A stretch of DNA of 64,000 nucleotides from Trachythela sp. YZ-2020 (lineage: Eukaryota; Cnidaria; Anthozoa; Malacalcyonacea; Clavulariidae): positions 3,397,001-3,461,000 of the forward strand of contig JADLSH010000220.1 of NCBI GenBank assembly GCA_016169945.1, read 5' to 3'. Both the position numbers and the translations under genes were made by a program. Of this stretch, positions 30,561-41,734 are shown one piece after another. Within the stretch, counting starts at the first letter, position 1. Each line of letters opens with the position of its first letter. The notes under the pieces were generated by a model, which was not told the DNA's origin, did not search any database, and worked only from the letters and a program-made list of their open reading frames with translations.

Positions 30561-30600
30561 AACTTCGATGTTTCGAGCGAAGGGCTTTCGTCGGAAGTTA
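30561..30600 (-). ncRNA. Decayed hammerhead motif, left PLE end
   Basis: Read on the minus strand: AACTTC, then CGACGA (expected CTGACGA, one base lost), a short stem II (AGC/GCT), GAAA, CATC and GAAGTT. AACTTC and GAAGTT can pair as stem I. The layout is that of the minimal type I hammerheads known in Penelope-like elements, but the core is damaged. Confidence 0.5.
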
Positions 30601-30628
30601 GAAGAATGGGTCTGGGAAAAACATGTGC

Positions 30629-30634
30629 TTTATA
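30629..30634 (-). promoter_or_regulatory. TATA-like box, left PLE copy
   Basis: TATAAA on the minus strand, about 42 nt before the decayed ribozyme core. The equivalent box exists at 33195 in the right copy. Confidence 0.35.
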
Positions 30635-30682
30635 GTTACTACAAAAACGATCACGTGATAAAAAACAATCACATGGATTTAA

Positions 30683-31760
30683 TCAAAGCAATAGCATATG
30701 AGGAAAAGTGAACAAAAAAGAAAGACAGAAACGAAGGAAATATATATGAGATGAGATGTAGAGTATCACCTGATGGCAGGCATAAACAGACAGGAGTTTA
30801 ATGTAAGGGAAGCGCTCTTTGATGTCCAGAGGATGAATGGTGCCAAGTTGAGAAATGAGACGCATTTCTTGCCTTTTGCGGCTATAATTACCACCAGAAA
30901 TGTGACACAGACCTCGAATTTTCATATAGAAAACACTGTGATTGGCAGTGTTGAAATGTCTGGCAACAGGTTGTTTAGCATCATTGTTTGCGACAGCACG
31001 ACAATGCTCACCAAACCTTATCCTTAAATATGTACCAGTTTCACCAATATAGAACATGGCAGTTTACTGCATGAAATACAGTAGATGAGACGAGAGCAGG
31101 TGCACGTGAAATGGTGGTTAACAGTGTACTTTCATTTTGGTAAATAAATAGTTGTGGAAGAACCTACATACTTACAGGTTTTAAACAGCTTCACGGCACA
31201 AGGAAACGTGCCATTAGGTGACGACGTATCCTATGGCAGAGAGCTGTGGACCAGGGTTTCAGGGATATTTTTACAATGTCGATACGAGACAAAGGGATTG
31301 TCGGTGAAAATGGAAGATGTTTCAGGGTCTTTTTTCAAGATATGAAAATTCTTCATAAAGACGTCTTTACTTTGAAATTGAAGGTATGGTAATTGAGACC
31401 TAGCGGTATTTTGTTGTTGGGAACATTAGACACAGGATTTCTAATGGTTTCGGATCGGGGAATATTGGAGGCCTCCGAAAAGGCAGTATCTAAGAGAGGG
31501 GTTGGATAACCGGGTCGGACAAAAAAGTTCTCATCTCCTGACTTTTGGTATGGAAGTCCTAATCTTCACTGCAAATGCAGCGAAGGAACTGAGAGAAGAG
31601 AATAGACCTTTTAGTGTGGTTGGAGTGGGAAAAGGTAAAGAGAAGATAGCTATGGGATTCATTCGTCATCTAGAACACAGAAGTAACAGGTCTATTGCCA
31701 TTGATAGATACAAGTATATCTAAGAACGATACACATGTCTCACTGATCTCCCACGTAAAC
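30683..31760 (-). pseudogene. Penelope-like element: C-terminal RT and GIY-YIG, left copy
   Basis: Minus-strand pieces in order: SHSYLLFTFSHSNHTKRSI and SQFLRCICSEDQDFH (about 31690-31560), PTPLLDTAFSEASNIPRSET, FHILKKDPETSSIFTDNPF, LIYCISCSK, then MFYIGETGTYLRIRFGEHC and PVARHFNTANHS (31057-30900) and RKRQEMRLISQLGTIHPLDI. This is the expected order from the end of the RT to the GIY-YIG endonuclease. Several frame changes and stops separate the pieces. Confidence 0.7.
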
Positions 31761-32150
31761 TAGATTGCTTGGTCGAAGTTATCCAACTCTCCGCGGGAAC
31801 AGGATGTTGTGCCGAGACATTCATCAAAGTACCTGCCAAGGTAATCAGGTATGGGATCAGTGTATTGCTCGAAGATCTGCTTTTCCACAAAACCAACGAA
31901 TAAATTGGCGTAGTTGGGACCCAGTTTAGTTTCCATGGCTACACCACTTACTTGTTGGTGCTCAGCCAAACGGATCAAAACAGTGGTAGGCGGTTCCTGC
32001 TTGGGTCACTTATCTAAGAAAAATTTGAGCGGTCTGAAACCATCATGATGGGGAATGACAATGCACAAGGATTTGACATCCATGGTGAACATGAATTTAT
32101 GAATCCTATGAAATTGAATGTTCTGAAAGATTTGGATAGCGAGTTTGGGT
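31760..32150 (-). pseudogene. Penelope-like RT core, left copy
   Basis: Minus-strand frames give FMFTMDVKSL (motif A region), RPLKFFLDK, then VSGVAMETKLGPNYANLFVG and YLGRYFDECLGT. In functional relatives the last motif has two Asp (YxDD); here it is FDEC, and a stop interrupts the frame near 32015. The RT is therefore dead as well as 5'-truncated at the head-to-head junction. Confidence 0.7.
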
Positions 32151-33050
32151 TGTCGGGGTTGTGGATTTTATTCTCTTCTCTCAGTTTATTCGCCTTCTCC
32201 GCATTTGCAGCGAAGAAGAGGACCATCCCAAAATTTAGCAAATGAGAAATTTTGATTGTCCAACGCGATTATCCAATTCCTCGCTTAGACACTGTGTTTT
32301 CGAAGGCCTACAATATTTCCCGATCCGAAACCCTTAGAGAGCCTATGTCTAATGTTCCCTACGACAAAATAGTCCTAGTTCTCCGTTACCATCCCTTCAA
32401 ATTCAAGTAAAGGATGTCATTAGGAAATATTTTCATATCTTGAAAAACGACCATGAAACATCTTCAATTTTCACCGATAATCCCTTAGTCACGTTTCGAG
32501 ATAGTAAAAATATCCGTGAAACCCTAGCCCACCGCTCTCTACCACAGGACTCGTCGTCATCTAATGGCGCGCGTTTGCTTGTGGTGTGAAGCTATGTAAA
32601 ACCTGTAAGTATATAGATCGTCCACTACTATTTCGGCACCAAAATCTAAGTACACTATAAAGTACCATTTCACGTGCATCTCCTCTCAACTCACTTACTG
32701 TATTTCAGGAAGTAAATGTGGCATGCTCTATTTTGGCAAAACTGGTAGATTTTGAAGCATATGTATTGGCGACGATCGTCGTGCTGTCGCACACAATGAT
32801 GCTAAACAACCTGTTTCAGACATTTCAACACTGGCAATCACAATGTTTCAGATATAAAAATTCGAGATCTGTCTCCCATTTCTGGCAGTAATGATGACCG
32901 CAAAAGCCAAGAAATGCGTCTTATTTCCCAACTTAGCACAATTCATCCTCTCGGCATTAATGAGCACTTCTCTTACATTTAACTCCTATCTGTTTATGCC
33001 TGCCATCAGCAGATACTCTACACCTCACCTCCTATCAAAGATAATTCCTT
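32150..33050 (+). pseudogene. Penelope-like element: C-terminal part, right copy
   Basis: Plus-strand pieces LFSQFIRLLRICSEEEDHPK, PRLDTVFSKAYNISRSETLR, SNVPYDKIVLVLRYHPFKFK, then in other frames the GIY-YIG region near 32720-32980 (gcatgctctattttggcaaaac). It corresponds to the second half of the left copy and lacks the RT. Confidence 0.65.
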
Positions 33051-33194
33051 AATTTTTGTCTTTCTTGCTTTGTTGGCTTCTCCTTATATGCTAATATATT
33101 TTGTGATGTGATTTCCATATTTTGTTTATAGTTTCTTTTGATTAAATCCATCTGATTGGTTTATTTTTTATCACGTGATCGCTTTTGTGTTCAC

Positions 33195-33202
33195 TATAAA
33201 AG
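33195..33202 (+). promoter_or_regulatory. TATA-like box, right PLE copy
   Basis: TATAAAAG lies about 41 nt upstream of the ribozyme core position in the right Penelope-like end, mirrored in the left copy. Confidence 0.35.
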
Positions 33203-33229
33203 CACATGTTTCCCCCGACCCATTCTGCT

Positions 33230-33269
33230 AACCTCCAGACGAAGGCCTTCGCTCGAAACCTCGAAGTTC
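33230..33269 (+). ncRNA. Decayed hammerhead motif, right PLE end
   Basis: AACCTC, CAGACGA (expected CTGACGA, one substitution), short stem II around GGC-CTTC-GCT, GAAA, CCTC, GAAGTT. It is the inverted partner of 30561-30600. Confidence 0.5.
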
Positions 33270-33310
33270 CTGTTGTATTTTTCAGGTAGTTTTACACAGC
33301 ATTCAACCTC

Positions 33311-34203
33311 CGTATATTTGCTGCACTCTACCCACACTAGCACCGCACGTTCCAGTATTATACCAGCCTCGTACGTAGGCGCATTTAAGGAAAAGAAAAT
33401 AAATCGCATTCAAATTATTTATAGAGATCAGTGGCTGAGGTGAGCGAGCGCGTGGGGGTTCTTGGGAACGTCGCGACGAAGCAAGGAAACCTCTGGCATA
33501 AAATGACCGATTTCTGGACCATTTCGACCGATATAACTTCTGAATTAATTCATGTTTGACCTATTTTTTGCTTCTAATAACTTGCTTCTAATAATTTTGC
33601 TTACTTTAAGATATTGTTTTGATAGCATCCTCAACTGACCTCAAGTTCTAGTGCTGAACTAGACGTATCTTCCGGACAATTGAATATTCATATTTAAATG
33701 TTTGTAGTTCATATTAATATATTTCTGACTAAGATGTCACTATGTGAGTTTTGAACTTTTTATTAATTAGCATCAATGGCAATGCAATGCATTTCCCCCT
33801 GTTTAAATTTGTAGAACCAGATGCTTCCAGTACTCCTGTGAAGGAAACCCAGATCCCTTCAACCAGGAAAACATTTTTAACACCAGTAATTAAACATAAA
33901 AATATATATTATTTAAATACATGTCTAAATACATGGATAGACTGAAGTAGCAGGATTACCAACAGCACTCAGGGGCATTAAGGCATGGTCTACGCTTAAA
34001 AATGGAATCTTCCTATATTTTCCTGAGATTTAAAACCAAAGTCAGTTAAATTTTTTCAGGGGATATTTATCATGGCGTAGGTAGCAATTTGCAGTCTTGT
34101 TTCCATGATAACAAGGTCACGTGACTAACTGGCGGCCATATTGGATGGAAAAATAAAAGCTTTTTGAAGCACGCGAATATAGAGAAATTAAACAAACAAA
34201 CAG
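33311..34203. other. No gene seen
   Basis: Non-coding sequence without recognisable element ends. Confidence 0.5.
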
Positions 34204-34401
34204 CCTAATTTGATGCAAATGTTAATCTAGTTACTGTAACCATGTTAAGTTGAAATATTGTATAACTTTTCCATAAATACGAAATTTTGGTGGACGAATT
34301 TTCCTCAAATTACAATTTTAATGATATATTTCTAAATTCATATTGATTTCTATTAGGCAACTTAGCATGATAAACTAGATTAACATTTGCATCAAATTAG
34401 G
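34204..34401. mobile_element. Small MITE-like element with ~28-bp inverted repeats
   Basis: Arms cctaatttgatgcaaatgtt (plus aatctagtt) at 34204 and the complement ending at 34401 enclose about 140 bp of AT-rich DNA. No target duplication could be settled. Confidence 0.6.
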
Positions 34402-35449
34402 GACCCTGAGTCTAAGGATTAACTTCCATGTTAACTAAAATTCAACTTACTTACAGTATGGATTATAGAGCATGCTGTATATATCGAGAATGATATTCTT
34501 TTTCGAAATTGAATAGTACATTAATGTTCAACATTTTTAACCAAACTATTCCACACACTGTTTTAAAAACAGTTCTGTTGTTGTTTTCTCGGTGGTTCAA
34601 ACACCTGTGAGGTACACAATCTGTGACCAAACAAAAACAAGTGCAATCGTTGAAAATTTTAAACTGCACTCCTAACCGTGCTCTTCAAGTTCAGTTTTAG
34701 TGTGTTTGACAGGCTGCACCTTTTTAAGCAACGTATTGAATTTATAAAATATACACAAAGACAAAAGCTGTATAAATTTGGAAAAAAATTTTGGGCAAAC
34801 AGCACAGGTCTCCTGATCGATTTGATGTTGATATATCAACACAATTTAGTTTTTAAACTGTAATTTGACCCCCGCAATCAGTTATCTGGTCTTAAGCTTC
34901 CTTACAATTTTCTTTGCATCAAGATATATTATTCGAAGGTCTATTTTAAGTTTAAAATAGATATAGACCTGATTCGTATCTTGACAAAATTATAATTTTT
35001 ATTAGTTGGCAGCTTCGTTGTTTAATTCAGTTCTTTGAACGTGAAACTTCTACTGGCTTCGTGGGAAATATTGACGTAAAGTTGGCATAAAAATTATAGG
35101 TCTATACATAAAAACACATAAGAAACAACTTTACCTTTAAATACATCTTCTAAACCGAAACAATACCACTCTTGTATCATTTTTCTACAAAAATAACTGA
35201 GTTTTTCAAGAAAATTTGAAGTTGAAATCTAATATAAAATGTCGGAACAAAAAATTGAGGAAAAGAGCCGGAAAGCAATTATTCCTACTACGGAGAAACA
35301 TCCCCTCGGCCTCCGCATTCGGCCTTCATTATTTTTAAGTTTTTACAAATGTAGTACTTTAAATTTCGAGCCAAAGCAAGATATAATCCCAACTGAACTT
35401 ATATTCTTATCATATAAAAGTTAATGGCTAGCGCTCCACTGAATGCCAG
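34402..35449. other. No gene seen
   Basis: AT-rich non-coding DNA up to the left end of the ISL2EU-like transposon. Confidence 0.5.
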
Positions 35450-36722
35450 TTGAAATCGTAAAATTGCAATATTCTTCTTGGTATTTTACCAAGAAGAGTT
35501 CTACTTCAATTCATATTTCTAGCAATATTTTTCTGCAAACAAGAAACTAGCAAAACAATAGTCATCTCGGTAAGTATATTAATTCTTGTTTTAAGAACAT
35601 TGTTTTTCTTATTATCAAGAATATTTTTACTTGATTTCTTATTTCAAGATATATTTTGCTGGAAACACAAAATTGAGCAATACAATATTTTTCTCGGTGA
35701 GAACATTCATTCTTATTTTAAGAACACTAATATTCTTGCTAAGCATATTTATACTTGAATGGACAATTCCAGCTAGCGCAATGCATGCCGGTGAAACTGG
35801 TTATTTTGCCATTTCTTGACAAATGGCGGTCGCCAAAGTGAAGTTTATCCGATGCTATATTTTAAAATTAATTTTGCTGGTTTATGTTCTTCCCCACACA
35901 CTGGTTTAAACATTTTTGTTGTTAGTAGTGGTTATGAAGAACCTTTAACTTGAGTTTAAGCGAAATCTATTCGGTAGTTCACGGGAAAATTGCTTTCCAG
36001 TTTACACATGAGTGAAGCATGCTTGACAAAAAGCTGCCTTCGGAAAACGGCTCTTTCGCACCTTTTGAAGTGGATAAAGTGATCGGCAAGTGTACAGTAA
36101 ACAATTTACCCCTTCAAATAAAGCTGACCGCTCCATTAGTACGTACGACCCGTTGAAATTTAGAGATTTTTGAGCCGACATGTTGTAAACATTGGCCTTT
36201 GAGCTCCACTTCAAGCTGTTTTGTTTTGATAAGTTTTGGCGCGAAGAGTAACCAGTTCAGTAGCTATTTTTGGTTATTTCGTAAAAGTATCGAGTGTAAA
36301 GTACTTTTGCTTGGCTTTTGACCTTTGTTTGGCTCTATTTGCGGTTGTGGTCGCTTGTTTCCTTCCTCTTATAAATTAGTGGTATGCTTTAAATACAGTT
36401 ACCTTAAATTTCGAAGTAGAATGTATATTTATTTATAGTAAAAATAGGGTTTTAGTTGCTTTGTGCATGTAAAATTAATATAAAACAATTATAGAATTAA
36501 AATAAATATTTAAGGAAGTGTATTAAGTTTGTTAAAATTAAATATTAGGTAAGAATTTTATTGAAATATTAGGTAGGAATTTTATTAAAATATTATGTTA
36601 TATACTTTAAATTTTGAATAAGTAGGTTGTAAATATATTTTTAAACATATTAGTAAATTTAAATATAGATAATGGAGGATGAACGTCGTACTTCGACTGA
36701 AGTAGACCAACATTTGTCATTG
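35450..36722 (+). repeat. Left long inverted arm with promoter and start codon
   Basis: Matches the complement of the right arm almost continuously, for example gacaaatggcggtcgc (35820) and aagtggataaagtgatcgg (36070). The outer 300 bp consist of variants of caagaatatttttacttg. Similarity extends past an ATG at 36672 into the coding sequence (STEVDQHLSL) and stops sharply at 36722. Confidence 0.8.
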
Positions 36723-37224
36723 ACAAATGTCCAATTGTGGACAAAAATCTTATAAAATATGCCAAATTTTACCTACTTATACACATTGGAAAACACCTCA
36801 TTTTGGAGAAAGACAAATTAATTAACCGACAAAAAAACAAGCTGATACTCTAAAGCACAAGAAAGGAGGGTACAGACTATTCAAGGCGCGTTAAGCGACA
36901 AAAAATTGGGTGAAAGGCCATAGAAGAAAGGCCAACAATAGTCCTCACTTTCTCGTGCGCTGCCTAGTAAATGCTGAAATGCGAAAGCAAGAATATTCAG
37001 TTTATGTTCATTTTCCACAACTTACGGGTGATCTTGTATATGCTATGTGTCAGTGCCCTACGGGAACTAGTGGTCGTTTAAAAAAATGTCTAAGCACTTC
37101 TGTTCCAGATTTTAAACTGTTTGAATTAGATTTGTCTGAGGTACCTGATGATAAAACCTGTACTGAAGAACTTCAGCAGTGGCATGTTCCTAAAAAGTGC
37201 AAAGTCAGGTGCTGTTTTATTTGA
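36672..37224 (+). pseudogene. SWIM-domain protein of the transposon
   Basis: Starts at the ATG inside the left arm (MEDERRTSTEVDQHLSL), then reads KNLIKYAKFYLLIHIGKHL (other frame), LFKARYV-type residues, KANNSPHFLVRCLVNAEMRK, EYSVYVHFPQLTGDLVYAMC and QCPTGTSGR. CQCPTGTSGR...KKC resembles the CxC...CxH zinc motif of SWIM domains, but the expected Cys-Lys-His after GR is lost (LKKCLS), so the zinc site is broken. A frameshift and stops separate the 5' and 3' parts. The usual C-terminal nuclease-like part is absent: the frame ends at 37224, just short of the convergent transposase. Confidence 0.5.
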
Positions 37225-37239
37225 GGATCTAATTTTCCC

Positions 37240-38238
37240 TCAAGATACATAAGAAAAATACATAAAAGTAGAAAGCGGCCAGCTCTGCAAGGGAGAAGGG
37301 AAGATTATTCTTCTTCAACAGAAAAAGTTTCAAATGTGATCGATCTTGAAAAACTAAAATTTGGTTTGCTCGTGATGGCCAAATGGGTATTGCTCTTAGT
37401 CTCTTTCTGAAAAAGTCTAGCCATGTCAACCAAATATTTTAAATTTGGGAAACATAAATATTGTATCTGTTGACAAGATTTTGTTCTAATAAGCCACACT
37501 TTAGCCTTGATAAACATAAAAACAATTCCTTCTCTGGAGACAGAACTCTTTTCGGCCACTTTTCTCTTTATTTTCAACCTCCCTATTATTTCAGCTTTGT
37601 ATTTAAGTCTTTCGCATGCCAGGCAAAGAAAGCTATAGAATGCTTTAAATGTTTCATAGTTGGGGAACCGAGTGCAAAATTCAAAATTATAATTACTTGT
37701 TCCGTTGACATTTTCAATTGAAAACACCTGGTTTTAATTTTTTTTAAATGCAAATTTCATCTTGTTGCATTTGCTTTTCAGTTTGTAAATCAAAAACAGA
37801 ATTTTGTTGCACATCAACCTCTTGCCTTAATTTTTCTAAAACATCATTTTCACTACTTTTTCGTTTTCGTGCAACTGAACTTGGGTTTGTTTCTCTATCT
37901 CTATTCGTAGATGTTGGTCGTTCTTTGGTGGGTGTGGGACCAATATTTGGTATGTTGTGTAGCCATGTCTTTTTTCCACCTTGGCAATGTTGAGCAATAT
38001 ATCTCTATGGTGTTGGGTATGCTGAAAATCAGCAGCCAATCCAGTGCAACTATGCTTTTTTTGGCTCGGTTGGGAACGTGTGAAATGATAGTTCAGGATT
38101 TCCTTTGGTGGTACTATCTCAGAATGGTACGCAACAGTATGTACCAGCGGGTTTTTTCTTATGTATGTTTTCTGTTTCTTGTTGTGGCAATGACAAATGT
38201 TGGTCTACTTCAGTCGAAGTGCAAGGTTCAGTCTCCAT
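37240..38238 (-). pseudogene. THAP-type transposase of the ISL2EU-like element
   Basis: Begins at the ATG 38238 in the right arm (METEPCTSTEVDQHLSLPQQ). Next comes a THAP-like zinc finger: TYCCVPF, NPEL, FHTFP and HWIG are in the expected order, but stops replace key positions including one Cys. Then a coiled-coil region (ENDVLEKLRQEVDVQQNSV), and from 37727 FEFCTRFPNYETFKAFYSFL followed by RLKYKAEIIG and EGIVFMFIKAKVWLIR, which resembles the helix-turn-helix region ahead of a DDE domain. The DDE catalytic part is missing. Multiple stops and frame changes: a dead gene. Confidence 0.55.
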
Positions 38239-38460
38239 TATTTATAATTTAAATTTATTAATATGTTTAAAAATATATTTACAACCTACTTATTCAAAAT
38301 TTAATGTATATACAAATAATCTAATATTTCAATAAAATTCCTACCTAATATTTAATTTTAACAAACTTAATTCACATCCTTAATTAAATATTTATTTTAA
38401 TGCTAGAATTGTTTTATATTAATTTTAGATACACAAAGCAACTAAACCCTATTTTTACTA
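38187..38460 (-). repeat. Right inverted arm, inner part
   Basis: Complement of 36436-36722. It is broken at 38460 by the Helitron 3' end and resumes at 45252. Confidence 0.85.
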
Positions 38461-38464
38461 CTAG

Positions 38465-40588
38465 AAATACATGCATGCAGTAATCCCTCGCTTAGGCACT
38501 ATTGCAACATTCTATTAAGAAATATATTTTTCTTAAATGTTGATATAAATCTGTGACACATGGTATGATAATTTGTACAATAACTTCTGGGCTTATATTC
38601 GTTCGTAAGCATTATACACGGGGGAGTTTATATTCGGGGGTGGGGGGCTAATACATGGACTACATTTTGTGTTAGTAATATTTATTGTGAAAAGCTACGA
38701 AACTGTTACACAGAAGATTCGGGGGTCCTTATATTTGGAATGGTTTGAGCGTTAGTGAATATAATGGCTTATACAGTACACCGAGGTGCTTATATTCGGG
38801 TGGGCTTATAGTCGGAAGTTTACGGTATATCAGTAAACAATTAATCCAATTATTAAAATTTATAGATTTATTTAATTAGGCAAATAATTAATTCAATAAT
38901 AAAATAACATTAACAAATAATTAATTAGGAAAACTGTTCAACTGTGAAAACCATTGTACCATTTGGGAATACATTTTATGCACTCAAATTCCCAAATGTG
39001 CAGTTATTTAAGTTTAAAGTGGGGACCTGGTGTAAGTCTTTGGGAGCACTTGATGCTGGTGCGTTCCAGTTCACTGCACAACCAGCATACCACTCCTATA
39101 TAAAGAAAATATATATGCTATTGCCTGTTGATTTAGTTTTGTATAATATTAATATATTACACAACTAGGATATTGTATATATGCCCGTATGAATTTTGCT
39201 CTTTCAATTCAAACACTTATTTGATATAGTTTTACACGAGCAAGGCAAGAGACGTTAATTCAGAATTTCACTAAAGTCTATAAGCATACAACAAATGCAA
39301 CTTATAAAGTTATTTTATAAAAATATTGATTAGTTTAGTAATGTACTTACTTGCTTTGCACGTGTTTGCATGCTAAGGTCACATTTATAGCACCTTCCTA
39401 AATTCAAATAAGGTTTATTTAAGAACATGGAATGCAAAGTTTAATAGCCATGCCACAGTTTTAAACTATTACGCACTGTACCTACATCATCTTTAAGTTC
39501 TTTAGGTTCCTCAGCTAATAATATTGAACAACCCAGTTTTAGTTAATGAAAACCTAAAGTATCAGCTAATATATTATGCACAAGCATTTGTTGTATCTCT
39601 TTGCAGATGAAATTGGACTAATTGAATGCATTTTTTATATCAAAACTAACTTTCGACGTTTTCCCTCACAAAACTTGAATGGCTTGAATCTACATTTAAA
39701 TGAAAATATAGTTAATTTAGGTTTGTGGTTAGCCAATATTGTTTTGAATTAACCATAATATTCCAAATATATATTATATACTGTAGTTATTATACTGAAC
39801 ATTGACCTGTTATACTATTCTAAAATTTATAATTACACAACATGGTTTTTTAATTCTCATTCAAGTACTAATATACCACTTTCGTCTTCAGCGTGAACAT
39901 CTCAAATGAGAAAAGTTACATCTAGCATTTATGTACAGTACCTGGCATGTAATATTTACAGCCTTGAACATTTACATAAACCCTAAGGGCTTATTTTTTG
40001 GTACCTTTAAGGAGAGGTGCTTAATTATTTTTTTCTTATAGAACAGGAGCGAGGTGTTAAAGAGAGGGGCATATTGAAGAGGTGAAAATATTGAAAAACA
40101 GGCACAATTTGTTTGTAATGAATACTTACGACAGACACAGTCCAGTACGGTAGTATATATACGCTCGGATATTTTCTCGTGCATCCAGGAGTTTGAAATT
40201 GTGTGGGATCTTGCGTGTGGATTATTTAATAGCCATAGCACCACACGAAGCATTCATGGAGTGGAAATCTATATGAAATCGATAAAATTTGAAATAATTA
40301 TACATCCGAAAGATGTTTAAAAGGGTTGTAACTTAAAAATAGGACAGCAATTTACTTTTTCAAATTGCTTTTCATCTTATTTAAATTTTGTAATCGTCAA
40401 TAGATGTAAGACATGTTATTCCATATTTAAGTGATATTTTATTGCTAAGGACTCACAATGTCAACAGTCAACCTCAAAAACACAATATAAATATTGTGTC
40501 TAGTAACAGGCACCTTTTAACAGGCCGAATAATTCACTCGGAAGCATTCAACATATGCCCAGTATCTAAGATATTCAAACACCACTAA
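38465..40588. other. Helitron 3' non-coding region
   Basis: No coding signal. Includes degenerate repeats gcttatattcgggtgggctt near 38590-38820. Confidence 0.5.
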
Positions 40589-41734
40589 CTAACATACAAA
40601 TTCACTACTGACACTATGATAACTTTCATTGTTCACAATCTTCTCTGCAAGTACATTAAGACGCTCTTCAGCTTCTAGCCTTTTCTTCATATTATTATTC
40701 TTCCCGATTGCTTTAAGGCGGTCAAACGTCATTGGTTCAAACACAATATCATGAATCGATGTTACCCTTGATTTGGCTACAAAGGTGAACCCAGCAACTT
40801 TTTCTCCTTTACCTAAATCAACAACAGCTTTTGTTAGTGTCTGTCCTTGAGATTTATGAATAGTCATTGCATACCTCAACCTCAATGGAACTTGTTGTCT
40901 CGACAAGTCCTTTCCATCAGCCATCCATTCAAACACTTTTTTTGGCACAGGTATACATTTCGAACAGACGTCTAGAAATGCAGGACCAGAGTGTGCAGAA
41001 AAATGAACCAATAATGCAACTGGCAGGTTTGGAGGGCCCATATTTTCTGCAAACCAAATCTGCTCAACAGTTCCAAAAGAGCCATTGCAAAGACCAACCT
41101 CAGCCCACAGGTTGCACGTCAGCATTACTTCTGCTTTGGTGGACAAAAACAGAACTGTGTCTAATCCGCCCGCATCTTCAGATGTCGCTGCGCTTGCCTC
41201 ATGACCAGAATATCTCGCTTGAATTTTTGCCATAGGTTGTCCAATCGCTAATAGCTTTTCATAATTGTATTCAGCAACACTCTTTTTGTCAAAATACAAT
41301 CGGATAGCATCGGTAAACTGATCCATTGGTATATTGGTCGTCGAATGGTCCAACAATAGTTTCCAGTCATCCTCTGTAACTTGACCATTTCGCATTCTCA
41401 TCAATAATGCTCTAAATGCAATTGCCTCTGGGTCTTCACCAGCCTGACGCATAACCTGCTCTAAAATAATTACCGAATCAAATGTCAGATACATACTGTG
41501 ACCATGGTCACTTATTACTGAACCGTTACCAGTAATGTACATTGGTCTATCGCCTACAGGTGGTAATTGACCAAAATCACCCGTTAAAATTATTGACACA
41601 CCACCAAAAGGGATGTCTTCCTTTCCAGTGCCAGAACGTAGTCTGTTGTCCATCCATGATAGCATTTTGTGCCCAAACATTGACATTTCGTCAATGATCA
41701 TATAAGTACGTCTTACCTGCTGTCCTGCAGACAA
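40589..41734 (-). pseudogene. Helitron helicase, C-terminal part
   Basis: Pif1-like SF1 helicase motifs: MIIDEMSMFGHKMLSWMD (Walker B), GVSIILTGDFGQLPPVGDRP (motif III region), MLTCNLWAEVGLCNGSFGTV and MTIHKSQGQTLTKAVVDLGK (motif V/VI). The frame is open for 381 codons, but it begins after a deletion that removed the sequence between the phosphate-binding loop and the DE motif. It ends at 40589 as the natural C-terminus. Confidence 0.8.

Larger units (their letters stand above)
30533..33310. mobile_element. Head-to-head pair of Penelope-like elements
   Basis: Two 5'-truncated copies of one Penelope-like family meet near 32150 with their 5' sides together and their 3' sides outward. The left copy reads on the minus strand (32150 to 30533) and the right copy on the plus strand (32150 to 33310). 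The outer ~100 bp are inverted copies (tgtgtaaaactacctgaaaa at the left, its complement at the right). Both coding parts are riddled with frameshifts. Confidence 0.7.

Noticed and set aside
31502..31723. Plus-strand frame with KELREENRPF and the similar minus-strand frame at 32014-32241 as a new protein pair
   Set aside because: Both are antisense readings of the same Penelope-like segment (SQFLR-ICSED region) in the two inverted copies.
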